Positions 24,291 to 37,024 of a DNA stretch of 64,000 bases are shown here, one piece after another. A model generated the notes under the pieces. The model did not search any database. It saw only the letters and a list, made by a program, of their open reading frames with translations, and was not told the origin of the DNA. A program made the translations under genes and the position numbers. The first letter of the stretch is position 1, and each line of letters begins with the position of its first letter. Source of the DNA: Orientallactaga sibirica (lineage: Eukaryota > Chordata > Mammalia > Rodentia > Dipodidae); assembly GCA_036365145.1 (NCBI GenBank), contig JAEOAD010002231.1, positions 3,451,501-3,515,500 on the forward strand. The letters are read 5' to 3'.

Positions 24291-25359
24291 TAAACAGACT
24301 TTCAGTACTGAATTCAGCAAATTGCAAAATATTGTTAAGCAATTCCAAGAAAGAATAAATATAACACTTTGTGTACATATTTTAGCATTGAATCTACCTA
24401 TCTGGCATATTAATTAGGACTAGCATGTCTTTTGTAATATACATATAAAGGTATTATATATGATGAATAAGTTTATTCAATATATGACCTAAACTCATAG
24501 AAAACAGAACACACCTTAGAAGTTTCTTCAAGTGTCTGAATGTCTATAATCAGAAAATGTATTGAGACCATTGTAATTATGATTTCTTATTGGTTGGCAA
24601 TTTATTGCTATGAGATGGTTTCTTTACAATTACCACTTGTCTTTATGTGTTTAGCCTTGCTTCCACGGTAAGTACATTAAGGAAACCTTTAGAAGTAGCC
24701 TTTTCTCCTCTGTATTACTTTCCCCCAGAATCAGGCAAACTGTAAAAGTCTTTTCTTTAATTAGAGGCTTCTCTGGATCTAAATTAAGTCTTCTGGATCT
24801 CATTGTCAGTTAATCCTTACTTCAGTTTGTCCTAAAGGTTAAATTAAGAAGTAAGCATATCAGCATATGCTATGAACAGAGTTCTGTGAGCTTTAAGGAA
24901 AGGCAGACCATCTTAAGCCAGGAAATGGACACCCATTCCTGAAGTGCATGCTACAGCTGCAAGCATGGATCCACTTCCTTCTGATCCTTGCTGCATCTAT
25001 TGGACACATATATAGAAATAAGAAGGCCTTTGTACCAAAACAAGCTGAAAGTCAATTCAAGCCTTAATGGTGTTATATGTACAATGGCAAAGGCTCACTT
25101 TTGTGCCATTACAAAGATAACATTTTCTCTGAAACACACAGTATAAATGATTCTTCAGTCACAAAACTAAAACTAATTCTCTGGGCATATGGAAAGCCTG
25201 ATTTACATAGAAAACCATCAATATATCTTCTGCAAAACTGAGATGTGCTGAATTAATCCCAGAAAAGTTTATAAATCCAATAATGCAAAAATTTTGACAG
25301 AGATATTCTACCATCTGTATCATCATTTAAATGAACAAAGATTTTTTTTTAATGATATT
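24291..25359. other. TBCK intron; nothing recognised
   Basis: About 1.07 kb of AT-rich intron without recognisable repeats or exons. Confidence 0.4.
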
Positions 25360-25660
25360 TGGGGTGAGGAGAGGACTCAGTGATTAAAAAAGTGTTTCCT
25401 GCACAAGCTTGGTAACAGAAATTCAGATCCCCAGGTAGATCCAGATACAAGTAGTGCAAGCATCCATGATCCCAGGGCAGGGCCGTGGAAGTGGTCTCAG
25501 GAGAATCCCAAAGCTCACAGGCTAGCCAGTTTGACAGTTGCAGTGGCAAAACAAGAGCCCTTATCTCAAGATTGAAGGTGAAGACCAACACCACAGAGTG
25601 TTCTCTGATCTTCACGTGATGGCTGTGGGGCACATATGCATACATACAAAGATATTTGAT
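25360..25660 (+). mobile_element. Diverged B3-like SINE, forward
   Basis: ggggtgaggagaggactcag, tccatgatcccagggcaggg, then a block ending gcacatatgcatacatac as in many rodent B3 tails. Confidence 0.55.
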
Positions 25661-25699
25661 ATCTTTACAAAATGCCAAAAGGAAATACTTGTGATTTTT

Positions 25700-25901
25700 A
25701 ATGTTGATTTATTTATTTGAGAGGGAGATGGGGAGAGAGAGGGAGAGAGAGTGGCTGTGACAAAGCCCCCTGCCACTGCAAATAAATTCCAGAAATGTGT
25801 CACTTTGTGCATCTGGCTTTATGTGGGTACCAGGGAATTAAACCTAGGCCATGAAGCTTTGCAAGCAAGTGCTTTTAACTGCTGAGCCATCTCTCCAGCC
25901 T
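25700..25901 (-). mobile_element. tRNA-derived SINE, reverse
   Basis: tttatttatttgagagggag at left and gctgagccatctctccagcc at right. Confidence 0.9.
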
Positions 25902-26333
25902 GAAATGTTTATTACTAATAAAATATGTGTAAAAGAAAAAAATGTATATTCATAGCAACCATTACCCACAATACCCTGCTCTCAACCTAAAGTGAGTCTC
26001 AAATCTCATCTTAACAAGTTTCAGGGGTAAATACATCTTTTTCCAGATGACATTATGATGAGCAATGCACTTGAATACTTAGTATAGTAGTAGCATGTTG
26101 TTTGTGTCATTGGGATATTTTGCCTCTAGGTGAGAATTACATATTGGGACATGACTCTAGAAATAGTAGTGGGTCTCTGGCTGGAAAATTGACCAACAAC
26201 ATAGACTAGAACAAAATGAAAGCTCCAGCTTTTACTTTTATAACTGGAGTTTGTCCTTAAGAAAACATATAAGCATTGTATGGCTCTGTTAGTTACTGAA
26301 ATGGTTAAAACTTTAAAAAATTCATTAACTTTT

Positions 26334-26477
26334 GGGCTGGAGAAGTGGCTTAGCAGTTAAGGTGTTTGCCTGCAAAGCCAAAGGATCCAGGTTTGACTCC
26401 CCAGGACCCACATAAGCCAATGCACAAGGGGGTGCATGTGTCTGGAGTTCCTTTGCAGTGGCTAGAAGCCCTGATAT

Positions 26478-26517
<40 letters not shown>

Positions 26518-26540
26518 AAATAAGTAAAATATATTTTTAA
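26334..26540 (+). mobile_element. tRNA-derived SINE, forward
   Basis: gggctggagaagtggcttag, a (TC)n run and an aaataaataagtaaaa tail. Confidence 0.9.
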
Positions 26541-26923
26541 ACTTCATTACCTTTCACTAGATCATCTTTTGTGGTTATGAGACCACTGAGGTTTCACCCT
26601 CACTGCCTATCATGCTCAGAAAGTGATGTAAGAAGCATGAGGCAGAATCTTGACCTTCTTGAGTCTGAAGCCTTAGACTACTCGTCCATCCTGACATACT
26701 CATTGACTTTCTTGTCAACTCTTTGGAAAAATGTTAGAGCATTTCCCTCGTAAGGTGTTCTATTGACACAACATCAATTATTGCCTTTTGTCGGGAGAAG
26801 AAATATGCATCTAAACATGACATTTCATACGTACATGAACTGTTGTCATACACTCCTTTAAAGTAAAGCAAAGCAGACAAAAACCACTTTGAAATGATAA
26901 ATATATATACACATGTATTTTTT
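26541..26923. other. TBCK intron; nothing recognised
   Basis: Unique-looking sequence. A 60-codon plus-strand ORF at 26571-26753 has no recognised homology. Confidence 0.35.
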
Positions 26924-27097
26924 AAAATATTTTTATTTACTGTGAGAAAGAGAGAGAGGCCTCTTGCCACTATAGATGAACCCCAGACACATGTGTCACT
27001 TTGTGCATCTGGCTTTAGGTGGGTACTGGGAAATCAGACCCAGGCCAGAAGACTTTGCAAATCAGTGTCTGTAAGCACTGAGCAATCTCCCCAGCCC
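26924..27097 (-). mobile_element. tRNA-derived SINE, reverse
   Basis: tatttactgtgagaaagaga at left and gagcaatctccccagcccc at right. Confidence 0.8.
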
Positions 27098-27142
27098 CAA
27101 TAATTCTAAATAAAATTTTATTTTAAAGCCTAGCTATTTTTA

Positions 27143-27354
27143 ATATTTTTATTTATTTATTTATTTGGAAAGAGAGAGAGTATGGGTGTACCAGGGCCTT
27201 CTGCCACTGCAGATGAACTCCAGACACATGTGCCACTTTGTGTGTCTAGCTTTAAGTGGGCACTAGAGAATTAAATGTGGACACTGGAGAAATAAACGTG
27301 GGCTGCAGACTTTGGAAGCAAATGTCTTTAGCAGCTGAGCTATCTCTTCAGCCC
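27143..27354 (-). mobile_element. tRNA-derived SINE, reverse
   Basis: (attt)n tail at left and gctgagctatctcttcagcc at right. It is a second reverse copy 46 bp after the previous one. Confidence 0.8.
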
Positions 27355-27815
27355 AAGCCTAGCTATTTTTTAATGATACTAGTTCTAATGTGTTCATTTT
27401 CATCCTCCTGGATACCAAGGTTATTTGATAACTCATTGCTGGCTGGATATTAATTTTTGCTAGAATAACAAAGCTTTACTCCCCTCTTATCCCATTACTT
27501 CCTGGATCCCTTCACCAATTAAACTAAATTCTGTGGTACTGTGGTGATTGCTGGTAGCCTTTATTTGTTGGCACTCCTTTCCTTGTCCATTCTGTCTACT
27601 ATAATAAATATCATTGCCTATGAAGGCTCCAAACAATAGAAATTTATTATTCACAATTAAGGTTTGGCTTACCAAATTACAGTTCTGGAAGTTGAGAAGG
27701 TCAATATTCTACAGATTCTGTGTCTGGTGAGGGCCTGCTTCACATCTTTTCACTGTGTCCTCCCATGGCAGAAGAGGTAAGGAAGATCTCTAGAATCCAT
27801 TTCATAATAAAAGTA

Positions 27816-27908
27816 CTAAGGGTGGGTGATAGAACTAAGTGGTAGAGTCCTTCATAACATGTGAGAGGCCCTAGTTAATTCCCAGGACTGTAAAAAAAAA
27901 AAAAAAAA
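27816..27908 (+). mobile_element. ID-type SINE (tRNA-Ala/BC1 type), forward
   Basis: gatagaactaagtggtagag, then gagaggccctagttaattcc and a poly-A tail at about 27891-27908 match a diverged ID element. Confidence 0.65.
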
Positions 27909-27939
27909 GTTGGGTGGTGGGTGGATAGAAAACAATTGA

Positions 27940-27984
27940 TTTGTAGATAGATGATAGATACAGAGAGAGAGTGAGATGATAGAT

Positions 27985-28030
<46 letters not shown>

Positions 28031-28045
28031 CAGACAATAGATAAT
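27940..28045. repeat. (GATA)n microsatellite
   Basis: Imperfect then perfect GATA run. Its reverse strand gives the low-complexity ORFs seen here. Confidence 0.93.
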
Positions 28046-28190
28046 GGATACAGATTATAAATATGTAAGTAATAGTCCTGTTCATGAGGGATACAGCCTC
28101 GGGACCTGATCACCTCTCAGAGGCCCACCTCCTAATACTATCACCTCAGCTGTTAAAATATGAGCAAATTACAAATAGACACTTCCAAAC

Positions 28191-30810
28191 CATTACACCT
28201 TGCTCTCATTAACCTTATCTCCTTCCCTTTGTTGCTCCTGGCTGCTGCTGTCAATGTGATTATGCTATGAAACCTATGCACGCAAAAGACCAAATGACTT
28301 TTAAAACACTTAAAACCAGTTCAGCATAAAGACTGCCCTTATATAGTAAGCTACTGTAGCTCCAGATAGTATCTACCTAGTTCTTGAGATTGACATGATC
28401 TTAACACACTTTGTATGAAATCATGTACTTTTTATAAAATTTAATGTATGTGCCACAGTTGTACATTAAGCATCTAGGTAAACAATGAGAAGTGAGCCTC
28501 CTTTATCAGTTTCAAGTATGCAAGAAATTCTTTAATATTTTTTTTAACCTAATAGCACTGACTATGGTTAAACTTGGATTTTTTTCCTGACTTTTTCCAT
28601 GCCTTGCTTGTCAGCAAATGTTTTAGTCTGTGAGTTTGTATCAGATTAGAAGGAATGTTTTCAACATTAATGCAGCTTGAACCTAAACATATATAAAGAT
28701 TGAGTAGCAGTAAAAACTCTTCTATATGATTCTGATTGATTAAATAATAGACAATGACTTACTTTGAAAGATCTATGAACTAAAACCTGTCCTGTAGAGT
28801 CCTTGTCCTCATAGTTTTACAGAGCTTTATGAAGGAAAAAAAAATCTATGTAGGAAGTGTACAAAGGAAAACTTAATTAAGCTTCCTAATTCAGACTTTA
28901 TTTAGCATGTTTACTAGCAGTATTCCATTTAAGGAATAAATTTTTAAAGAGGGAGCACTTTTCCATTTTCTAGCAACTGTTACATGAATCATCTGAGATC
29001 TCTGGCACTGAGGTTCATGCCCTGCCTGGGACAAAAGTTATCTTGGCCTAATATGTGTTATTCTCCATATCCACCCTACCCTCCCACTACTTAATTACTG
29101 CTTGCCACAAGAATGTGTGTGGCTGAATAACAAACTCACCACAGGTGCCCTATGACTTGACCTGCAGAGGGGGAACTTGCAATGATCCATCGCAGCTCTA
29201 GCTGTTCTGAATCTGAATTTTTATCATATGCATTCTTTCAGAGCATATTCGACTTTGAAAATTGTGGGATTACTGTTCTCAGTGGTCTAGTGTAAACAGA
29301 AGACAATAAATGGTTATTGCTAAAATTCAATTCCTAAATATTATAGATCAAAGGAAAATATACCACAAGGCCTAGTAGTAGGTTGTCTCCTGATCCATGA
29401 TATTATTAGGTGATGGAGTTTTATCAGAAGGGGTTTACTCTCTAACATGAGCCAGTGTACATTCTTGAGGAGTAAAAATTATTTCAAACAATTTTTCCTT
29501 CATATTTACAAGTTTTTTTTTTTAATTCCCACCTAACCATTACTGGGAGAACTTCCTTGAATGTATACATGATTATTAAACAATAGCTTATGGATCTATA
29601 GAACAATGGCCATATATGCAAAAACTAACTGTTAAGTGACTATCATATGTCTAAAAATAAAATGAATTATTATACAGGAAAAGTCTTTAATCTAGAGTTT
29701 ATAATGAGTTTTAGGAGGTTTTTGAACCTATCAGCATTATGTAAGCTGTTACACATATGTGCCATTTTTGAGAGACTGAATTGTACTTTTCATGATTTCC
29801 ATGGGGATATGTACCCCAGGAGACGTTAAGATTCACTGGTATAAATCACTGTTGCATCCAAAATACGTGACCATGAATACTACACAGGCCTACCTGATAT
29901 CCTGTTTGTCTGCTTAAAGTTTAAAAACTGCATGATACGTTCAATAGAAACAAGAAATATATATCCAGATTTATTGTTTAACCAACTAGAAAAGTGAATT
30001 ATTATTTCCTGAAATAATGAAGATTTCAAGAATGAGCTTGAAGTGCAAGTAGAGCAGGAGCAGGTTGTTCTTTGAAACTGTTAAGCATGAGGGGCCTAAT
30101 AGAACATCTAATGTCCAGTAGATGGTGCAGAAGCAGAGAGACTAATGCTTAGAGTTCATGGAGACTATAGATCAATTCAGTCAACCAGTGTCTAGATGAG
30201 ACTCAAAGTCCCAGGATTATGTGAAATCAATTGACTGATGGATGCAGACAGAGAATAGAGAGGACTGAGCCTTGGGACAGAGGCAAAGATAAGAACAACC
30301 CACCATGACAGACAGGAAGCACACCCAGCTGGTGAGTTAGGAGACTGAGAGACGAGAGTGGGAGATTAAAGAGTAGTAGAGGTAAGATTAGGGGAAGGGA
30401 GAATATGGTCAAATGCCAAGAGAGATTCAGAATTAATCTTCATGATTGGACTTGGCAATGTGGAGATTATTGCTCATCTTGAGAAGAGTATTTTGGAGGA
30501 GTGAACAATTAAGCCTTACTGAAGACAATATGAGAAAGAATGGGCTGCATGAAAATAAATGGAGAGATAGAAGGAACTATTGATTAAACACTTTTAGATG
30601 ACATCATCAAGTTTATGGATGGTTTTGGATCCACATTCAAGTAAACAAATAGTAAGTCAGGAAGAGGAAAACAAGGAAGAGAGGGAGGGAAGAAAAGAGG
30701 AAGGTTGAGTAGATGTATGGATAGGAAACAAAAAATGGGAAAATAATTAGGAGTTATAGCTAATTAGAAATTGGAACATTTACTGAACATTTAATTACAT
30801 TATGGGATTT
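28191..30810. other. SINE-poor TBCK intron block
   Basis: About 2.6 kb with no SINE, LTR or L1 that I can recognise, compared with a SINE every 0.5-1 kb nearby. AT-rich, with purine-rich parts at about 30030-30700. ORFs are short and carry no recognisable motif. It may hold conserved intronic elements, but nothing in the text proves this. Confidence 0.4.
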
Positions 30811-30925
30811 TTCTTTTCTTTTTTGTTTTGAGTTTTTGAGACAGGGTCACTCTGGCCTAGGCTGGCCTTGAATCCTCTGGCCTCCCAAGTGCTGGGAGGC
30901 ATGTACCACAACACGTGGCTATTAT
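30811..30925 (-). mobile_element. B1 SINE, reverse
   Basis: tttttgagacagggtcactc, ggcctaggctggccttgaat and cctcccaagtgctgggaggc. Confidence 0.8.
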
Positions 30926-31499
30926 TGTTGTAGTGTGATATTACTGTTGGTATATATTTTAAGCCATTTTATTTCAAAATAGCTTATATGCTAAATGTTA
31001 CAATGTCTAAAACTTGCATCAAAGAAATATAAATTGAGAGGAATATATGAGAGTAATAGTGAAATAACTGGCTATAGATTATAAACATTAAACCTAGGTT
31101 AGGAGTTCGTTGTACCATTCTTTTCTGTTTCATGTATTTTAACATATTTTTTAGTAAAAATAAAAAGAGAAATAATGGGAAGAAATGGAATTAAACTAGC
31201 AACTATGTACAACAAAATTAAAAGAAGAAAACAGACACATTTAACATTTTATTTATACATACACACACACATATGTACCTTTATGTGACACAAACACTAA
31301 AAAAAAATTAAGATGAAATCTTTAGACTTTCAGGCTTTTCTAATCCCAAAACATTGGTTCAAAAAACCGAAGGAAATTGGATATAAATCAATCATAACAC
31401 TCATCCTGGACCAGAATAATATACCATTATATGGATTTTAAATTTCTCAGACTCCAGTAGATGTCTCAAAATCTTAGGTGATGTGCTGGCTATTAAGAA
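30926..31499. other. TBCK intron; nothing recognised
   Basis: AT-rich sequence with a short (CA)n near 31258-31272. No element recognised. Confidence 0.4.
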
Positions 31500-31865
31500 T
31501 AGAATTTTCCATAGCTATGGTTTCATTGTCTCCTCAAAACTCTGTTGAAATTTAATTGTCATTGTAGCATTATGATGGGTAGGACCTTTAAGAGATGATC
31601 AGTTTGATTGCATTGCCTTCATGAGATTAAAGCCATGGTTGAGCTAGTTATCCTAGGAATAGGCTCCTAATAAAAGGGAGGCTTGGCCTGGTTTGTCTGT
31701 ATTGTGTGCTCACTTGTCTTTCTGCTTTGTTACACTGCAAGAGCCCACACACCTGACGTGGCCCCTCAGTACTAAACTTCCCAGCCTCCACAACTGCTTG
31801 AAGTAAACTTATTTTCTTTATACATTATCCATTCTGCAATACTGTTATGACATCAGAACATGTAC
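31500..31865 (+). mobile_element. Probable MaLR-type LTR remnant
   Basis: atagctatggtttcattgtc, ttatgatgggtaggaccttt and ttcccagcctccacaactgc occur in MaLR LTR order. Confidence 0.55.
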
Positions 31866-32349
31866 AGAATTCCTGTATGTAGTACACTAAACTGATACCA
31901 TAGAAGTAGCTGTTCTGTCCCATACTTGTCACAAGTGTCCATGGCAGAGTATATAGTGATTATGGACCATAAACTCACCTTCTTGGCTTTGCATAGTTGC
32001 TACTATGCATTATTGCTATGAAAACTCATTTCACATTTTTTACAGTTCTATTAAGAAAATATGCATCAATAAATTAAATATGAAATATCTGAGTCCAGAA
32101 AATATGAGGACTCAAAACATTTGTTTCACCTACTGGAAGAATATAATAGAAATTTAACTAGGAGATTCAAAATTATACTTGTAAATATAGTGAAGAAAGG
32201 AGGTCATATAGTATGCAATAAATCACTTTGATCTTTTTCTAATCAGTATCATAGCTCTTATATTTCTCATTGAGGTCATTAAGATAATTAGTTCTACTGA
32301 TCAATATATTTATTAACATTCCCAGACATCTCTTAAATAATTAATACAA

Positions 32350-32745
32350 AACCATGTGTGTTAGACTTTCTGTGACAGTTACTGAGAAGATATACTTAAA
32401 GGGCGGAATGTTTGCTTTGGCTCTTAGTTTCAGAGATTTCAGTCCATCATTGTGAGGAAGGAATGGCAGATCAGAGTACTTCACATCATGGAGCCCAGGA
32501 AGCAGACAGAGAAAGCCTGTAACATGTCCAGGCTTTCTTTTTAACTCTTTGATTCCTTCTGGGTGCCCAGCCTATAGAATAGTGTTATCCACATTATGGG
32601 TTGGTCTACTGCTCTTGGATAATCATGGCTAGAAGTATCCTCAAAGACTCAGAGGTATGCATCACTGGTCTCCTAGGTGCTTCTAAGTCCAGTCAAGCTG
32701 ACAATTAGATTAACCAACATTGCCTAGGTGACTGTAGGCCACACT
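32350..32745 (-). mobile_element. Rodent LTR remnant, reverse
   Basis: tttgctttggctcttagttt, tttcagtccatcattgtgag and ctaagtccagtcaagctgac resemble the reversed LTR family also seen at 58592-58890. Confidence 0.5.
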
Positions 32746-33069
32746 CTTCTGGAGAGAGAAATCAACTTTTCATATCAAATACATTTATCTAATAGTCTAG
32801 CCAATTCTTACAAATAATTCAATAATTCTCACTAATTATCAACCTAGCCATGACCATGTGTTGTAATACTGAAGGTGTGCCTTATTTTAATCATTCCTTA
32901 GCATTAAGAAGACTCAAGACTAACATAGCATCACCGTCAACTCAGAAAAATAAGAAAAGCATGTTACTGCAGCTGCTCATTACAAAGTTGTTGCAAGTCC
33001 CTTATCCATGCCATTCCCAACCAAAAGTAACATTCCTATGCCCAAAATGTAGCATTATTTGGGAAATGT

Positions 33070-33450
33070 ATTAGACAGCATTAGGTCACTGAGATGAACT
33101 TCCAAACCAGGCACAGTTATGGGGAAAGGGATTTATTGAAGCAGGGGGAAGTTCGATAATAGCAGAAGAGGCTGGCCTGCTTTCATAGGTCCAAGCAGAG
33201 AGAGAAAGAAGAGCCACAAGCCAAAAACCAAAAGCCACACCACAAACAAGCACTCTTCAGGGACCCCAGGCAGAACTCAGGCACTTTACATATCTTTAGA
33301 CTGGAATTACAGATCTACCAACACACTTTAGGGCTGGACCCTAAGATCGGCCCAGTGACACCTCTTCGAGCCAGGTAGCTGCAGATCTAAATTACAAACT
33401 TTAATACAATCCTGAACATATTGGAGGACATCCATTTAAACTACCACAGG
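33070..33450 (-). mobile_element. Probable LTR remnant, reverse
   Basis: Layout begins ttagacagcattaggtcact, with gggatttattgaagcagggg (reversed AATAAA) and ends aaactaccacagg. Similar in form to the neighbouring reversed LTRs. Family not recognised. Confidence 0.35.
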
Positions 33451-36304
33451 AAGTAAGGAATGGACAGGTAAAATGAAAGAGACAGACTTGAAGGTTGGGG
33501 TTTTAGCAGTATATTCAATATAAACCATTTGTCCACTCTCCAGTATGAATTTTAAATTCACAAGGCTGCAGGTTAAATTAAGAAAGTTAACAATCCTGAT
33601 TGAACCAATTCTATTCCTCTCCTATACCTTTTAGAAACTCAGAGGGGTTTTGTTGTTGTTTGTTTGCTTTTTGACTTTCTGCTGAGACCATGGAACCTTC
33701 CCAAACCTGTGTCCTAGAGGCCCAATGAAAAACAGCATGCCCATTCTGTGCTTCTTGAACCTGACCTGTTCTCAGGTAATACTGCTATGGCCTTACTTAA
33801 CCTAAACTACTCTGCGGCCACTCAGAAATTCCTTTTCTCCACTCATCCTCCTGTGACACAGAACTTGATTCCTCTGGACAAACATACTGGCCTTTTAGTT
33901 CTAGCTAAGGTGCAAGATAAAGAGGGAAAAGTAGATGGACTGGCCCCCACAAGAGGCTGTCATGTGCAGACAACTGCTGGGTTGACCTGTGCCTATCCAA
34001 GTCCAGCACCAGATGGTACTAAGCAATGGAATGATAAAAATGCAAGACTTTTGTCCTATCCACATAGGCATACTGGCCACATGAACTGCAGACTACAAGT
34101 ACCCAAATCTTATCCCAACAATTACCAGACCCTGCAAACTCCATATAGGATGTTGCCCTATAGATCATAGCTGGTTGTGCAATTTAAAAAACCCATTCTC
34201 CCCACATAAGATTTGGTTTCACAAATCCAAACCCTATAGACATAACAAGCAGCCTTTTCTAGAACAAAGTGGTTTGTTTCCACATAGGACTTCACCCATA
34301 AGTGAAGCCTTAGGTCCCAGACCAATGTTACCTGCAGTGGATCCCATTATCCACTAAAATGAGTCTCTGTCCTGGCTGTGCATTGGCTAACCCTAGGTTG
34401 GTGGGCTCTCAATAGAAAACTGATGTCAGTGCTCCAGCCCATTCCTACTCTGTGTTGGGCCTTCATATTGTTGCCTAATGAAAGCACCCAGATAATTCTG
34501 CTGACCTGGAACCCTGGACCACTGAGATGTCCTACATATCTACCTAAGTAAGCCCAGACTTAGGATTTCCATATGGAGCCTTATCTCTACACCTTACTCC
34601 CCAATGCCCAGTCCCTCCTGCATTTATCCACTGAGGCTGTTGTAGGCCTCCCACATGGAGAGGGAAAGATGAAGCCCTGTTTGACATGCCTGTTTCTCCC
34701 CGTCCCCTCACAGGTCTTCTGTGCATGTGCTGTGATATTTTTTTTCCATGCTGAAAACTCACCCCCAGCACATTCACAATCCTTTATTTCCTCCCTAATC
34801 TGTCAAAGTTTTGCCAAAATACTGTCTGATCAGTATAGCAATTTTCACCTCAAATGTGGGTTCCTAGTCCTACTTCAGTTAGCAGCAGTGAAAGAGGAAC
34901 AGAAAGAAAAGAGCAGGCACAGTTTCCCCAACACTTAAATACCCTGAACTATTAAGTACCCCAAACAAATGCTTTTGCAAGACCATACTGCTTCCTGTTG
35001 ATTGTTTGTGTCTCCTCCACTGAACTGATAGCTTCTGATACTGAGGAGGTGCTCAGTCCAACGCTTGACAGGTCAGCGAACAGCTACAGGAGAGGCGCTG
35101 TTTTACAGCAAGAGTAGAAGAGATGCTGTCCTAGTTTTACTGGATGGGGGCTGGGGGGAGTATTTACCAAGGATGACTAGAACCTGAAACAGAATCAGAG
35201 GAGTCCTCCCTCACAATCGTATGTGAAAACCCAGCAGTTGCTATTTTTCTCAACTTAAACATGGCCTTGCTTGCTATCAAGGCATTCAGACATTCTCCAG
35301 CTCCTTGTTCTCCAGTGCAGCTTTCTGTTTTAAGGCCACACACATAGCACCATCGATTGTTCTGAATCTTTCTGCTCTGCCTATCCTACCGTTATTATTT
35401 TCTAGCTTTGCAGCAGCCTACTTATTATGTCCATTCTTAAAATAATAGTAGGAACTCTTGCCAGCTCCACAGTATAGTTTAAGAGAGATTAGTTAAATGT
35501 AGAGTAAGCCCTTCCTACTCATTTTCTGGCTTCCAAGGTTTTTTGAAATTACTGAACGCTAAGGCTTTTTCAGTAATGCTATGTTTATCTAAGAATTCCA
35601 GCCTAAGTGGTAACTGTACTGCCACATGTGGGCAAATGCAGCTGTTTCCCCTCAGCACATGGAGCGAGGGCTGCACTGCCTGCACACATCTCAGGTGTAT
35701 GAATCTGGCGCCTCCATTCTTGAGGACCAGGGTCAAAGAGAGGTGAACAAGAACAGGATGATGACCTCAGGTGGCTTATGTGACATCGTTGTGTTATAGC
35801 ACAATTTCTCTCCATTAGTTTATTAATTATCATTAAAGACTTCCATCTGATAGCTTTAAAGGAACGTAGGACTTGAAAGATGATCTGGACTGATGGAGAA
35901 GATAGGCAGATCCTTGTATGTGAATTGCTATGGAGATTAAGATCCCAGTTGACCAGCATGTAGTCCTTGAACACACCTTTATGCTTTTGGCTTAAGAGTA
36001 ATTTTTCAAAATTTCAAATTGAAAATTGCCTGCTTTAGAATCATCTAGACATGTTTGTTTAAAAACACACATTCTTCAACCCCAGGTCAATAAAGCAGTT
36101 TTTGAGGCTGATACCTTGAACTGAACCTGACCAAATACTCAGCTGTCTTCTTTTGATTCCTCCAGTTTAGACTACTGTCCTGAGTGCTGATTATTAACCT
36201 TCATATAGTCCCAAGAAGCAATAGCACAGTAAGCAGATATTAGTCATTTTTCTTTTCTAAGATCGAGTTTTCATGGAGTTATTAGAAATGGAAGATTAAA
36301 AAAT
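33451..36304. other. Unassigned intron block with a 140-codon ORF
   Basis: About 2.85 kb without SINEs. An ATG ORF of 140 codons at 33748-34170 (plus, starting MLLEPDLFSGNTAMALLNLN) and one of 121 codons at 34573-34938 lie here, in sequence less AT-rich than the flanks. I do not recognise either product. They could be a decayed retroelement internal region or chance. Near 36010-36110 a MER5-like stretch (gaatcatctagacatgtttg) may be present. Confidence 0.35.
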
Positions 36305-36306
36305 GT

Positions 36307-36525
36307 ATTAAGTACTGGAGAGATGGCTCAGGATGTAAAGTGCTTGCATGCAAGCATGAGGACCTGAGTTTGCATCTCTAGAACCCACATAAAATCTGGG
36401 CATGATGGCATGTGCCTGTAATCCCAGCCTGGGAGGCAGAGAGAAAGGTCTCCAACACTCACTGGTAGCAAGTTTAGCTAGTCAGTAACAGCTGAGTTTG
36501 GTGAGAGACCCTGTCTCAAAACAGT
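36307..36525 (+). mobile_element. B3-type SINE, forward
   Basis: actggagagatggctcagga, gcatgaggacctgagtttgc, ggcatgtgcctgtaatccca and gagagaccctgtctcaaaac. A (CA)n tract follows at about 36590-36655. Confidence 0.88.
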
Positions 36526-36667
36526 AAGGTAGAATAGCATTTGAGCTTTTGATGTCAGCCTCTAGCTGCCGTACACATGCACTCACCCACACATACACAC
36601 ATTTCCCCATCCACATACAAATGTGTACACACACACACACACATACACACACATATGCAAAATACAG

Positions 36668-36790
36668 TTTTTGAATTTTATTTAGTTGCAGATGTGGGGA
36701 GATGGGTATGCCAGGATCTCTTACTACTACAAACAAACATCAGATGCACATGCCACTTTTTGTGTCTGGCTTTACGTGGGTACAAGTTTT
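36668..36790 (-). mobile_element. Partial tRNA-derived SINE, reverse
   Basis: tggctttacgtgggtac and catcagatgcacatgccact correspond to the family middle. The 5' head is missing. Confidence 0.55.
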
Positions 36791-36914
36791 TTTTAAAACC
36801 CAAGAAGGAGGAAGGGAACACTACCAAGGGGAGAAAATAAAGACAGTGGTTAAGGACCCAAAGAAAAGGTTCACTTAAGAATGTTGCCCTAGCTTTAAGG
36901 GTCATTTGTCATAG

Positions 36915-37018
36915 TTTAGTTCAATTCAGCAGATAGATATTGAGCCCCCACCATGTACAAGCAACTAGAAATAAAGAGAAATAGAGTCCCTGCCCTGAAG
37001 GAGGCTATAGTTTGGTAA
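36915..37018. mobile_element. L2/MIR-like fragment
   Basis: gatagatattgagcccccac then gtccctgccctgaaggaggc resembles the common L2 block. Short and diverged. Confidence 0.45.
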
Positions 37019-37024
37019 AGGAGA

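Larger units (their letters stand above)
27640..28190 (-). mobile_element. Old MaLR-type LTR, reverse, split by an ID-type SINE
   Basis: The text from tggcttaccaaattacagtt through tctggtgagggcctgcttca, cactgtgtcctcccatggca and, after the insertion, cctcctaatactatcacctc is the familiar reversed MaLR LTR order. Confidence 0.6.
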
